64,000 nucleotides of DNA from Aurantibacter crassamenti. GTDB taxonomy: Bacteria; Bacteroidota; Bacteroidia; Flavobacteriales; Flavobacteriaceae. The position numbers and the translations under genes are program-made. Shown one piece after another: positions 15,459 to 24,161 of this stretch; positions within the stretch are counted from its first letter, which is position 1; every line of letters starts with the position of its first letter. Below the pieces are notes generated by a model, which saw only the letters and a list, made by a program, of their open reading frames with translations, was not told the origin of the DNA and ran no database searches. The stretch is taken from contig NZ_JAFBGM010000001.1 of the NCBI RefSeq assembly GCF_016811105.1, forward strand, positions 248,001 through 312,000, read 5' to 3'.

Positions 15459-16425
15459 AGCAGCAATAATTGGTGGTTCTGGTTATACAGGAGGTGAACT
15501 GATTCGAATACTTTCAAATCACTCTGAGGTTGAAATTGAGTTTGTTTTCAGCACAACCCGAGCTGGTAAAAAGTTAGCAACAGCACACCCTGATTTACTA
15601 GGATTAACTGAGATGGAATTTACGGGCACCGTAAACCCTAATGTTGATGTGGTTTTTCTGTGTCTTGGACATGGAAATTCTTCTAAATTTTTGGATGAAA
15701 ATACTTTTTCATCGACTACAAAAATAATTGACCTTAGCAATGATTTCCGATTAAAAAAAGATGCTGTTTTTCAAGGTAAAGAGTTTGTTTATGGTTTACC
15801 GGAAACCAACAAAGTACAAATTGAAAATGCAAATTATATAGCAAACCCAGGCTGTTTTGCAACTGCTATTCAACTTGCACTTTTACCATTAGCTAAAGCT
15901 GGTCAGCTAGATAAAGATGTTCATATTAATGCTGTAACTGGCAGTACCGGTGCAGGTGTTAGTCCGTCAGCGACCTCACATTTCAGTTGGCGAAACAATA
16001 ATGTCAGCTGGTACAAACCTTTTACACACCAACATTTAGGTGAGATAAATGAAAGTTTAAAATCGTTTCAAGCAAATTCGGGCGAATTGTTTTTTCTACC
16101 GAATAGAGGAAATTTCACAAGAGGAATTTTAGCAACTGCCTACACCAAATTTGATGGCAGTATAGAGCAGGCTGTAAAACTATTCAAAGATTTTTACGCT
16201 GATGCTATTTTCACTCACATTGCTGAAGACCCAATAAATCTAAAGCAAATTGTCAACACCAATCAATGCCATATTCATTTGCATAAACATGATGGAGTTT
16301 TACTAATTACTTCAGCAATTGATAATTTACTTAAAGGAGCATCTGGCCAAGCAGTTCAAAATATGAATCTAATGTTTGGTTTTAATGAAAACGCGGGACT
16401 TATGTTAAAAGCAGGAGTATTTTAA
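15451..16425 (+). CDS. argC: N-acyl-gamma-glutamyl-phosphate reductase
   Basis: A 324-residue enzyme reducing N-acylglutamyl phosphate to the semialdehyde with NADPH. Seen: nucleotide-binding GGSGYTGGEL (8-17), catalytic C135 in NPGCFAT, and GSTGAGVSPSATSHF around 170. It overlaps argG and is followed by a 75-base gap with a hairpin before proC. Like all enzymes of the acyl cycle here it might work on N-succinyl rather than N-acetyl intermediates; the sequence alone does not settle this. Confidence 0.95.
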   Translation: MIKAAIIGGSGYTGGELIRILSNHSEVEIEFVFSTTRAGKKLATAHPDLLGLTEMEFTGTVNPNVDVVFLCLGHGNSSKFLDENTFSSTTKIIDLSNDFRLKKDAVFQGKEFVYGLPETNKVQIENANYIANPGCFATAIQLALLPLAKAGQLDKDVHINAVTGSTGAGVSPSATSHFSWRNNNVSWYKPFTHQHLGEINESLKSFQANSGELFFLPNRGNFTRGILATAYTKFDGSIEQAVKLFKDFYADAIFTHIAEDPINLKQIVNTNQCHIHLHKHDGVLLITSAIDNLLKGASGQAVQNMNLMFGFNENAGLMLKAGVF

Positions 16426-16460
16426 AATTAGAAATGTAAAATTAAAAGTATAGAAATCAC

Positions 16461-16486
16461 GCGCTGCCAAGCCAAGCCTAAAGCGC
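16461..16486 (+). other. Hairpin between argC and proC
   Basis: GCGCT (16461-16465) pairs with AGCGC (16482-16486); an A-rich run follows, so it is not a plus-strand terminator. The GC-rich loop GCCAAGCCAAGCC contrasts with the AT-rich surroundings. It may be an mRNA processing or stability site. Confidence 0.35.
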
Positions 16487-16500
16487 AAATAAAAAAAACC

Positions 16501-17301
16501 ATGAGAATAGCCATCATAGGAGCCGGAAATTTAGGATTATCAATCGCAAAAGGTATTTTAAACTCTAAGGGTTCAAATCACTTATACCTAACAAAAAGAA
16601 ATCCTACTGAAATTTACAATTTTGAAAAGTATGGCAATGTCATAATTACTTCAGATAATGTTGAGGCAGTGAAAAAATCGCAGATTTTGATATTTGCAGT
16701 TCAGCCTAGTCAACTAGAGGCTATTCTAAAAGATATAAAAAGTGTGCTCACTAAAAGGCATGTAATTATTTCAACAATTACTGGATTTAGCATCGCTAAG
16801 ATTGAGGCTTTAATTGGTGTTGAACATAATATTATACGTAGTATGCCTAACACTGCTATTTCTGTGGGCAAATCAATGACTTGCATTTGCGCAAATGAAA
16901 AAGGAAAAAGTAGAATTGATTTGGCAAAAGCTATTTTCAATCGCATGGGCCATTCAATTGAAATACCTGAAAATCAAATGCAAGCAGCAACAGTAATTTG
17001 CGCAAGCGGAATTGCTTTTTGGATGCGTTTAATGCGCGCAACTACTCAAGGAGCCATCCAATTAGGTTTTGATGCAAAAGAAGCACAAGAACTAGCGGTT
17101 TACACGTGTAACGGCGCAGCAAGTCTTTTAATTGAATCAGGGAATCATCCTGAGGAAGAGATTGACAGAGTTACTACGCCTCAAGGTTGTACAATTCAAG
17201 GTTTGAATGAGATGGAACATCAAGGTTTGAGCTCTTCACTTATTCAAGGCATTGTGGCATCCTTTGAAAAAATAAATTCTATTAAAGCAAGACAATTGTA
17301 A
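16501..17301 (+). CDS. proC: Pyrroline-5-carboxylate reductase
   Basis: A 266-residue enzyme for the last step of proline synthesis, reducing pyrroline-5-carboxylate with NAD(P)H. Seen: Rossmann motif IIGAGNLGLSIAKGIL (4-19), IRSMPNTAISVG around 113, and near the C-terminus the P5CR signature (VTTPQGCTIQGLNEME). It lies inside the arginine operon, linking proline and arginine synthesis genetically. Hairpin-containing gaps stand on both sides, unlike the overlapping joints elsewhere in this operon. Confidence 0.95.
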   Translation: MRIAIIGAGNLGLSIAKGILNSKGSNHLYLTKRNPTEIYNFEKYGNVIITSDNVEAVKKSQILIFAVQPSQLEAILKDIKSVLTKRHVIISTITGFSIAKIEALIGVEHNIIRSMPNTAISVGKSMTCICANEKGKSRIDLAKAIFNRMGHSIEIPENQMQAATVICASGIAFWMRLMRATTQGAIQLGFDAKEAQELAVYTCNGAASLLIESGNHPEEEIDRVTTPQGCTIQGLNEMEHQGLSSSLIQGIVASFEKINSIKARQL

Positions 17302-17309
17302 AAAAATAA

Positions 17310-17336
17310 GGTGCAAATCACTTTACGCGATGCACC
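17310..17336 (+). other. Hairpin 1 in the proC-argD gap
   Basis: GGTGCA (17310-17315) and TGCACC (17331-17336) form a perfect 6-base-pair stem with a 15-base loop, directly after the proC stop. It is followed by an A-run, so on the plus strand it does not look like an intrinsic terminator. Confidence 0.4.
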
Positions 17337-17364
17337 AAAAAACCAATAAAAATCAAATTAATAC

Positions 17365-17393
17365 GACCAAATTACATTCGATATGTATTGGTC
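17365..17393 (+). other. Hairpin 2 in the proC-argD gap
   Basis: GACCAA pairs with TTGGTC and, inside it, TACAT with ATGTA around the loop TCGAT, giving 11 base pairs with one 2-base bulge. It ends 27 bases before the argD ATG. It could reduce read-through, stabilise mRNA ends or control argD translation. Confidence 0.4.
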
Positions 17394-17420
17394 TATGATT
17401 TTGAGCTTGAATTTTGAACT

Positions 17421-18548
17421 ATGAAACTATTCGACGTTTACCCACTATATAATGTAACGCCAGTTACTGCAAAAGGCATTTTAGTAACTGACGACAAAGG
17501 CAAGACCTATCATGATTTTTACGGAGGTCATGCTGTGATTTCTATCGGACATTCACATCCACATTATCTAAAACGAATTAATGACCAATTAAATAAAATT
17601 GGGTTTTACAGCAATTCAGTAAAAAATCCGTTGCAAGAAGAATTAGCAACTAAATTAGGAGAACTATCTGGTTGTGAAGACTACAATTTATTTTTAATTA
17701 ATTCAGGTGCAGAGGCTAATGAGAATGCTTTAAAACTGGCCTCTTTTCAAACAGAAAAATCTAGAGTTATTGCATTTAAAAATGGTTTTCACGGTAGAAC
17801 TTCAGCAGCAGTAGCAGCTACTGATAATCCGAAAATTAATGCTCCAATTAATCAGCAACAAAAGGTTACTTTTTTAGACTTTAATGATTTAGAAGCTTTC
17901 GAAAATGAAATTTCGAAAAACGATGTTTGTAGCGTTATTATTGAAACAATTCAAGGGGTTGGCGGTTTAGATGAACCTTCAACAGAATTCTATCAAAAAA
18001 TTGCAAAATTGTGTAAAGCGAATAATGTTCTTTTAATTGCTGACGAAGTACAATGTGGTTTTGGTAGAAGTGGTAAGTTCTTCGGATTTCAACATCATCA
18101 AATAAAACCAGACATTATAACTATTGCTAAGGGCATGGGCAATGGTTTTCCGGTAGGTGGAGTTTTAATACATGAAAGCCTCAAAGCGTCACACGGTTTA
18201 TTGGGCACTACTTTTGGTGGAAATCATTTAGCATGTGCTGCTACTTTAGCAGTTTTAGAAGTTATCGAAAACGAAAATCTATTAGAGAACACTACCAATT
18301 TAGAAAATTATTTTAGAGCGAAAGCAGCTGAAATTCCTCAGATAAAAAGAGTGAAAGGTAGAGGCTTAATGTTAGGTCTAGAATTTGATTTTGAGGTAGC
18401 TGACCTTAGAAAAAGATTGATTCACAATCAATTTGTATTCACTGGTGGTGCAAAAGACAAACACATTCTAAGAGTACTACCGGCATTGAATATAACTGAA
18501 GCAGACCTAGACTTATTTTTTAATGCTTTAAAAGCAGAATTAGCATGA
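17421..18548 (+). CDS. argD: N-acylornithine aminotransferase (PLP-dependent, class III)
   Basis: A 375-residue PLP enzyme converting N-acylglutamate semialdehyde to N-acylornithine with glutamate. Seen: NSGAEANENALKLA (94-107) for phosphate binding, FHGRTSAA (123-130), ADEVQCGFGRSG (208-219) with the ring-stacking Asp, and K237 in IAKGMGNGFP forming the Schiff base. Length matches ArgD. Its stop overlaps the proA start (ATGA). In the context of argC, argB and argF' the acylornithine role is much more likely than other class III reactions. Confidence 0.94.
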   Translation: MKLFDVYPLYNVTPVTAKGILVTDDKGKTYHDFYGGHAVISIGHSHPHYLKRINDQLNKIGFYSNSVKNPLQEELATKLGELSGCEDYNLFLINSGAEANENALKLASFQTEKSRVIAFKNGFHGRTSAAVAATDNPKINAPINQQQKVTFLDFNDLEAFENEISKNDVCSVIIETIQGVGGLDEPSTEFYQKIAKLCKANNVLLIADEVQCGFGRSGKFFGFQHHQIKPDIITIAKGMGNGFPVGGVLIHESLKASHGLLGTTFGGNHLACAATLAVLEVIENENLLENTTNLENYFRAKAAEIPQIKRVKGRGLMLGLEFDFEVADLRKRLIHNQFVFTGGAKDKHILRVLPALNITEADLDLFFNALKAELA

Positions 18549-19741
18549 ATACTCTCTTAAAAATATCGCAAAGAAACGCTGTATTACGGAAAATGGCGTC
18601 TTTATTAGAAAAGGAAAAAGCAGCTATTCTCTCAGCAAATAAAACTGATATGAATAGTTATTCTGGTGATGACATAGCTATGCGAGATCGATTAAAAGTT
18701 GACGATGCTAAAATTGAAGGTATGATTTTATCATTGCAACAATTAGCTAGCTTAGAAGACCCTTTAGGTGTTGAACGGTTCAATTTCACTCATGATAATG
18801 GCATGCAAGTCAGTAATAAGACAGCACCTTTTGGTACAGTCTTAATTATTTATGAATCTCGACCAGATGTAACCATTGAAGCTGCTGGAATTGCCTTTAA
18901 GTCTGGAAATAAAATTTTATTAAAAGGAGGTAAAGAGTCTATTAATAGTAATCTTTTTTTAGTAGAATTATGGCATAAAGCCTTGCAAGAAAATAGTGTT
19001 TCTGAAGATTGGGTTACTTACCTACAATTTGACAGAAGTCAAACACAAGAATTTTTAGAAAAGCCTACACAAAAAATTGATTTAATTGTACCTAGAGGTG
19101 GTGAACGATTAATTGCTTTTGTAAAACAACATGCCACTTGTCCGGTAATAGTTAGTGGTAGAGGTAATAATTTTATTTATGTTGACGGAGAGGCAGATTT
19201 ACAGATGGCATTAGATATTATAATTAATGGTAAAACCACAAAGATATCTGCTTGCAATGCCATAGATAAAGTTTTAATCGATTCTAATCTTGTTCGAAAA
19301 CAACAATTTCTTCAGCACCTAATTCAAGAATTGCAAAAGAGCAATGTTGAAATTTTTGCAGACAATGCACTTTCAAGTCTTGATGGCACGAAAGCAATTG
19401 AAAACGAAAATGTCTGGTTTGAAGAATTCTTAGATTATAAAATTGTTTTAGGTCAAACTGTTGATTTAGAAGAAGCTGTAACTAAAATAAACACCTATGG
19501 TGGTGGTCATTCAGCAAGTATTATCACCAATAACACTGAAAAGGCAACACAGTTTATGGATAATGTAGATTGTGCCGCTGTATATCATAATGCCTCAACC
19601 CGTTTTACTGATGGTGGGCAATTTGGTTTGGGTGGCGAACTTGCGATTAGCACCGATAAATTACACCAACGTGGCCCAATTGGTTTGCAACATCTTGTAA
19701 CCAACAAATGGTATGTTAAAGGGAATGGGCAAATTAGATAG
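18545..19741 (+). CDS. proA: Gamma-glutamyl phosphate reductase
   Basis: A 398-residue enzyme reducing gamma-glutamyl phosphate to the semialdehyde for proline synthesis. Seen: PFGTVLIIYESRPDVTIEAA (95-114), KGGKES (127-132), IVPRGGERLI (181-190), catalytic C237 in KISACNAID, and the conserved end GPIGLQHL. Coupled to argD upstream and separated by only 2 bases from proB. Order proA-proB here is the reverse of the usual proBA. Confidence 0.96.
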   Translation: MNTLLKISQRNAVLRKMASLLEKEKAAILSANKTDMNSYSGDDIAMRDRLKVDDAKIEGMILSLQQLASLEDPLGVERFNFTHDNGMQVSNKTAPFGTVLIIYESRPDVTIEAAGIAFKSGNKILLKGGKESINSNLFLVELWHKALQENSVSEDWVTYLQFDRSQTQEFLEKPTQKIDLIVPRGGERLIAFVKQHATCPVIVSGRGNNFIYVDGEADLQMALDIIINGKTTKISACNAIDKVLIDSNLVRKQQFLQHLIQELQKSNVEIFADNALSSLDGTKAIENENVWFEEFLDYKIVLGQTVDLEEAVTKINTYGGGHSASIITNNTEKATQFMDNVDCAAVYHNASTRFTDGGQFGLGGELAISTDKLHQRGPIGLQHLVTNKWYVKGNGQIR

Positions 19742-19743
19742 TC

Positions 19744-20508
19744 ATGAAGAAAAAAAGAATATTACTAAAAATTGGCTCGAATACCCTGACCAAAGAGACT
19801 GACCAGATTTCTCGCGAAAAAATTGAAGATATCGGTCGCCAAATAAATATTTTAAAAGATGAATTTGAGTTTATAATTGTTAGCTCAGGAGCTATTGCTG
19901 CAGCAAAAGAGTTTGTAAAGCTAGAACATCATGGTCAAGAAATAAATGTAAAACAAGCTTTAGCTTCTATTGGTCAACCGTATCTAATGCGTATGTTTCA
20001 AGAGAACTTTAGAGAATTAGGCTTATTTACATCGCAATGTTTATTATCGTATTCCGACTTTGAGAATCCGAAATCCAAAGGAAATATCAAGAATACAATT
20101 GACATTTTAGTAGCTAATAATTTTATTCCGATAATCAATGAAAATGATACGGTAGCAACTGATGAAATTCAGTTTGGTGATAACGACAAACTTGCTGCAT
20201 TGACTGCAGCACTTCTACATGTAGATTTATTATTAATAGCAACCAATACCGATGGTATTTACACCAAGGCTTCATTAGAAAATGGCAAACCAATTACCAT
20301 TTCAGAAGCCAGCGGATTAGTAGAACTAAAACAAGAAATTAGTAGTGAGAAGTCAACTCACGGTACAGGTGGTATGCAATCAAAGATTGAAGCCGCAACT
20401 ATTGCTAGTAACGCAAATATTGACACTTGGATCATCAACGGAATAAAAGATAATTTTATAACCGAAGCACTTAACGGTGTTAGTCATTTTACAAAAATTA
20501 AAGCATGA
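19744..20508 (+). CDS. proB: Glutamate 5-kinase without PUA domain
   Basis: A 254-residue amino-acid kinase phosphorylating glutamate at the gamma position, the first step of proline synthesis and the usual point of proline feedback. Seen: LLKIGSNTLTKE near the N-terminus, VSSGAIAAAKE around 42-52, INENDTVATDEIQFGDND, LLIATNTDGIYT and the THGTGGMQSKIEAA loop. It lacks the roughly 100-residue C-terminal PUA domain of the E. coli enzyme. Its stop overlaps the argF' start (ATGA). Confidence 0.95.
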   Translation: MKKKRILLKIGSNTLTKETDQISREKIEDIGRQINILKDEFEFIIVSSGAIAAAKEFVKLEHHGQEINVKQALASIGQPYLMRMFQENFRELGLFTSQCLLSYSDFENPKSKGNIKNTIDILVANNFIPIINENDTVATDEIQFGDNDKLAALTAALLHVDLLLIATNTDGIYTKASLENGKPITISEASGLVELKQEISSEKSTHGTGGMQSKIEAATIASNANIDTWIINGIKDNFITEALNGVSHFTKIKA

Positions 20509-21443
20509 GAAATTACCTCTCAATACAAGATATTGACAACTTGCCCGACTGGGTTAAAGAAGCTCGAGAATTGAAAAAAAATCCGAGACAGTTTAACGCT
20601 CTTGGCAAAAACAAAACCATTGGATTATTATTTTTTAATAATAGTCTCCGCACCCGATTAAGCACTCAAAAAGCCGCAATGAATTTAGGTTTTGAAGTAA
20701 TCGTGATGAATTTTGGCAGTGAAGGTTGGGCTTTAGAATATGCAGATGGCACTATTATGAACGAAGGTACTTCTGAGCACATAAAAGAAGCTGCTCAAGT
20801 AGTTTCGCAGTATTGCGATATTGTAGCTATTCGTGCATTTGCAAAATTACAAGACAAAGAAAAAGATGAAGCAGAAGAAGTTCTAAACGGCTTTAAAAAA
20901 TATGCTAGCATTCCTGTTGTTAACATGGAAAGTTCGGTAGGGCATCCACTTCAGGCATTAGCAGATGCAATTACCATTGATGAAGTTAATACCAAACCAC
21001 GACCCAAGGTCGTACTTTCATGGGCACCTCATCCGAAGGCACTCCCACATGCAGTTGCAAATTCATTTGTTGAAATGATGCAATTGCAAAATGCAGATTT
21101 TGTTATTACACATCCTGAAGGTTATGAGCTAAGTAAGGCTATTACTAAAGATGTAACTATAGAACATGATCAAAACAAAGCTTTAGAAAATGCAGATTTT
21201 GTTTATGTGAAAAACTGGAGCAGTTATTCCGATTACGGAAAAGTAGCCAATCAAGATTCAAAGTGGATGATGACCAAAGAAAAGTTGGGTTCGGCTAAGT
21301 TTATGCATTGTCTACCAGTCAGAAGAAATGTTGTGGTGGCTGATGCCGTTTTAGATAGCGATCAATCTCTTGTTATTGAACAAGCAAACAATCGAACTTA
21401 TGCTGCACAAGTAGTTTTGAAGAAGATAGTAAGCTCACTTTAA
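20505..21443 (+). CDS. argF': N-acyl-ornithine carbamoyltransferase (ArgF'-type, N-succinyl- or N-acetylornithine)
   Basis: A 312-residue transcarbamylase. Seen: carbamoyl-phosphate loop NNSLRTRLS (45-53) in place of the STRTR of ordinary ornithine transcarbamylase, the STQKAAMNLGF helix, the loop EGWALEYADGTIMNEGTSEH (73-92), NMESSVGHPLQALADA, and HCLPVRRNVVVAD from H268. These fit the Bacteroidota ArgF' class, in which the crystal-characterised Bacteroides fragilis enzyme uses N-succinylornithine and the Xanthomonas relative uses N-acetylornithine. The choice depends on a single loop residue (Pro or Glu), which I cannot align with certainty. Use of an acylated ornithine means ArgE acts after this step, on acylcitrulline. 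Confidence 0.9.
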   Translation: MRNYLSIQDIDNLPDWVKEARELKKNPRQFNALGKNKTIGLLFFNNSLRTRLSTQKAAMNLGFEVIVMNFGSEGWALEYADGTIMNEGTSEHIKEAAQVVSQYCDIVAIRAFAKLQDKEKDEAEEVLNGFKKYASIPVVNMESSVGHPLQALADAITIDEVNTKPRPKVVLSWAPHPKALPHAVANSFVEMMQLQNADFVITHPEGYELSKAITKDVTIEHDQNKALENADFVYVKNWSSYSDYGKVANQDSKWMMTKEKLGSAKFMHCLPVRRNVVVADAVLDSDQSLVIEQANNRTYAAQVVLKKIVSSL

Positions 21444-21503
21444 AACTATTCATTCATTATTTTAATACTCGTTTTTAAGTCGTAGTCCCATAGTTCTAGA
21501 ACC

Positions 21504-22250
21504 ATGAATAAACTAAAAGACAAAATATGTATCGTTACTGGAGCCACAAGTGGAATGGGCAAGGCCATCGCTAAAGCCTTTCACAAAGAAGGAGCGAAAC
21601 TTATTTTATCTGGTCGAAATAAAGAACAAGGAACTATTTTAGCTAATGCACTTGAAAATGCAATTTTCGTTGCCGGTGATGTTAGTTTACCAAACTACAA
21701 CGAACAGCTTGTGAATGCGGCAATTGAGAATTTCGGAAAATTAGATATTGTTTCAATTAACGCAGGTATTTTAGGGCTCGGCAATGTTGTTGATTTATCA
21801 CCAGAGGACTGGCATAAAACTATTAATACTAATCTTAGTTCAATTTTCTATCTTTCAAAATATGCTATCCCCTATTTAAATAAACAAAATGGAAATATTT
21901 TAATCAATGCCTCCATAGCTGCATATAAAAGTTTTCCTAATCACCCTGCTTATTGCGCTTCAAAAGCTGGCGCTGTTTCTTTAATGAAACAAATGGCAGT
22001 TGATTATGCCCCTGAAATAAGAGTTAATGCAATTTGTCCAGGTCCTGTAGATACCCCATTAATTTGGGATTCTGCCAAAGCTTTTAAAAATCCAGAATTA
22101 GCAGTTGAAAATGCTGGAAAAGCAACGCTTTTAAAACGTTTAGGAAAACCTGAAGATATAGCAAGTTTAGCATTATTTCTCGTTTCTGAAGAAGCATCTT
22201 GGATAACAGGAACTGCAATGAACATTGACGGAGGAAAATTAAACACATAA
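21504..22250 (+). CDS. SDR-family NAD(P)-dependent oxidoreductase within the arginine operon
   Basis: A 248-residue short-chain dehydrogenase. Seen: cofactor motif TGATSGMGKAIA (12-23), NAG (86-88), N110, and catalytic S137, Y150 and K154 (YCASK), then CPGPVDTPL and the conserved end GTAMNIDGGKL. It is a classical, complete active site. It sits 60 bases after argF' and 1 base before argB, so it is co-expressed with arginine enzymes, yet no SDR step exists in the known acylated arginine or proline pathways. It may be a passenger, a repair or aldehyde-reducing enzyme, or serve an unrelated reaction. The family is certain, the substrate unknown. Confidence 0.88.
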   Translation: MNKLKDKICIVTGATSGMGKAIAKAFHKEGAKLILSGRNKEQGTILANALENAIFVAGDVSLPNYNEQLVNAAIENFGKLDIVSINAGILGLGNVVDLSPEDWHKTINTNLSSIFYLSKYAIPYLNKQNGNILINASIAAYKSFPNHPAYCASKAGAVSLMKQMAVDYAPEIRVNAICPGPVDTPLIWDSAKAFKNPELAVENAGKATLLKRLGKPEDIASLALFLVSEEASWITGTAMNIDGGKLNT

Positions 22251-22251
22251 A

Positions 22252-23031
22252 ATGAAACAAAAATTATCAATTATAAAGATTGGCGGAAACGTCATTGAAA
22301 ATGAAGATGAGCTTGCAAAATTCTTACAGAGTTTTGCGCAATTAGAAGGACTTAAAATTTTGGTTCATGGCGGTGGTAAATTAGCAACACAATTGGCGTC
22401 ACAATTGGGTATTGAATCAAAAATGTTTCAAGGTCGAAGAATTACAGATGCCGCTAGCCTTAAAATTATTACCATGGTTTATGCTGGGTTAACCAATAAA
22501 AATATTGTAGCGCAGCTACAAGCAAAACAATGCAATGCTATTGGTCTTACTGGTGCTGATGGTAATACTATTGAAGCCTACAAAAGACCCGTAAGAGATA
22601 TTGATTTTGGTTTCGTAGGCGATGTTGAAAAAGTTGATGCAACTATTATAAACCAATTATTATCTATAGGTTTAACTCCTGTTTTCTGCGCAATGACCCA
22701 TAATACACATGGTCAATTATTAAATACTAATGCCGACACTATTGCTTCTGAGATTGCAATTGCAATGAGTGCTATTTTTGAAACTACATTGTATTATTGT
22801 TTTGAGAAGAAAGGAGTTTTAATGAATGTAAACGATGACAATTCTGTAGTAACCGACATTAATTCGGAATCGTATGAAAAACTACTTTTAGAAAATATAA
22901 TTGCTGACGGAATGCTTCCGAAAATGGAAAATTGTTTTCATGCTTTAAAAAATGAAGTCAACAAAGTTTGTATTGGAGACACGCAAATGCTAAATCCAGA
23001 TGCGAACTTATTCACAACCCTCACCTTATAG
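22252..23031 (+). CDS. argB: N-acylglutamate kinase
   Basis: A 259-residue amino-acid kinase phosphorylating N-acylglutamate. Seen: IIKIGGNVIENE (8-19), LVHGGGKLATQLASQLG (36-52), GRRITDAASLKI around 63-74, and TNADTIASEIAIAMSA. The length is that of short, hexamer-helix-lacking ArgB forms, so classical arginine feedback through an N-terminal helix is unlikely. This gives the leader peptide more weight as the regulatory device (inference). Confidence 0.94.
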   Translation: MKQKLSIIKIGGNVIENEDELAKFLQSFAQLEGLKILVHGGGKLATQLASQLGIESKMFQGRRITDAASLKIITMVYAGLTNKNIVAQLQAKQCNAIGLTGADGNTIEAYKRPVRDIDFGFVGDVEKVDATIINQLLSIGLTPVFCAMTHNTHGQLLNTNADTIASEIAIAMSAIFETTLYYCFEKKGVLMNVNDDNSVVTDINSESYEKLLLENIIADGMLPKMENCFHALKNEVNKVCIGDTQMLNPDANLFTTLTL

Positions 23032-23033
23032 AA

Positions 23034-24098
23034 ATGGAACAAAAAGCCCTAACAGAAAAAGCAATTGAACTTTTAAAACAATTGATTTCAATTCAATCTT
23101 TTTCATCCGAAGAAGATAAAACGGCTGATGCAATTGAAGAATGGTTTAACGCTTTTGACATTCCTTTTCAACGAAAGATAAACAATGTTTTTGCTGTCAA
23201 TAAACATTTCGATGATAGCAAACCTACTTTGCTATTGAATTCACATCATGACACCGTAAAGCCGAATCAGGCTTACACAAAAGACCCGTTTCACCCACAT
23301 ATAGAAGACGGCAAATTATATGGCCTAGGAAGCAACGATGCCGGAGGTGCTTTAGTTTCGCTACTAGCGACATTTACCCATTTCTATGCTACGAAAAATC
23401 TGAGTCATAATATTTTGATGGTTGCTTCAATGGAAGAAGAAAGTGCTGGCAAAAACAGTTTGCGAGGTCTTTTACCAGAACTACCTAAAATTGACGTTGC
23501 AATTGTTGGTGAACCTACTTTATTAGATTTAGCAATAGCTGAAAAAGGCTTAGTAGTATTTGATGCCGTGGTCAAAGGCACCCCATCACATGCTGCCCAT
23601 CCGAATACTGACAATTCAATTTACAATACCATTGAAGTTTTAGAATGGTTTAAGAATTATAAATTCGACAAAGTATCTGAAGCACTTGGCGAAGTTAAAC
23701 TAACGGTAACACAGATCAATGCTGGCAGCCAACACAATGTGGTACCCTCACAGGTAGATTTAGTTATTGATGTTCGAGTCAATGATAAATACACCAATGC
23801 TGAAATAGCAGAAATATTAAAAAGAGAAGCACCGTGTGAGTTAAAAGAACGATCATTACGTTTAAATTCTTCGGCCATTGCTAAGAATCATCCTTTAGTA
23901 AAATCAGGTATTGCCTTAGGTAGAAAAACCTATGGCTCTCCTACCCTTTCTGATCAAGCAGCCTTAAGCTGTCAATCATTAAAATTAGGGCCAGGTGACA
24001 GCACACGATCACATTCAGCAGATGAATATATTTATGTACATGAAATTGAAGAAGGAATTGATTTGTACATTAAAATTTTAGAAGGATTTTTGCACTAA
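23034..24098 (+). CDS. argE: M20-family N-acyl-citrulline/ornithine deacylase
   Basis: A 354-residue zinc peptidase-fold enzyme removing the acyl group. Seen: H72 with D74 in NSHHDTV, D102 in SNDAGGA, E134/E135 in MEEES, H157-region GEPT, and the C-terminal SHSADEYI. The frame is open 22 codons further up, inside argB; the ATG 3 bases after the argB stop is chosen because it begins right at the M20 fold. Because ArgF' makes N-acylcitrulline, the natural substrate is probably acylcitrulline, as in Bacteroides and Xanthomonas. Confidence 0.9.
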   Translation: MEQKALTEKAIELLKQLISIQSFSSEEDKTADAIEEWFNAFDIPFQRKINNVFAVNKHFDDSKPTLLLNSHHDTVKPNQAYTKDPFHPHIEDGKLYGLGSNDAGGALVSLLATFTHFYATKNLSHNILMVASMEEESAGKNSLRGLLPELPKIDVAIVGEPTLLDLAIAEKGLVVFDAVVKGTPSHAAHPNTDNSIYNTIEVLEWFKNYKFDKVSEALGEVKLTVTQINAGSQHNVVPSQVDLVIDVRVNDKYTNAEIAEILKREAPCELKERSLRLNSSAIAKNHPLVKSGIALGRKTYGSPTLSDQAALSCQSLKLGPGDSTRSHSADEYIYVHEIEEGIDLYIKILEGFLH

Positions 24099-24161
24099 AT
24101 AAAAAACAGTATTCAATAAGCAAATAAAAGTTGTTTATTGCCGAATAGTAAACTGACACAT

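Noticed and set aside
17310-17336. Hairpin after proC as transcription terminator
   Set aside because: Followed by A's, not U's, on the coding strand, and argD lies in the same operon order.
22968-23033. Longer N-terminus for argE inside argB
   Set aside because: The 22 added residues are unrelated to the M20 fold and overlap argB coding sequence by 64 bases.
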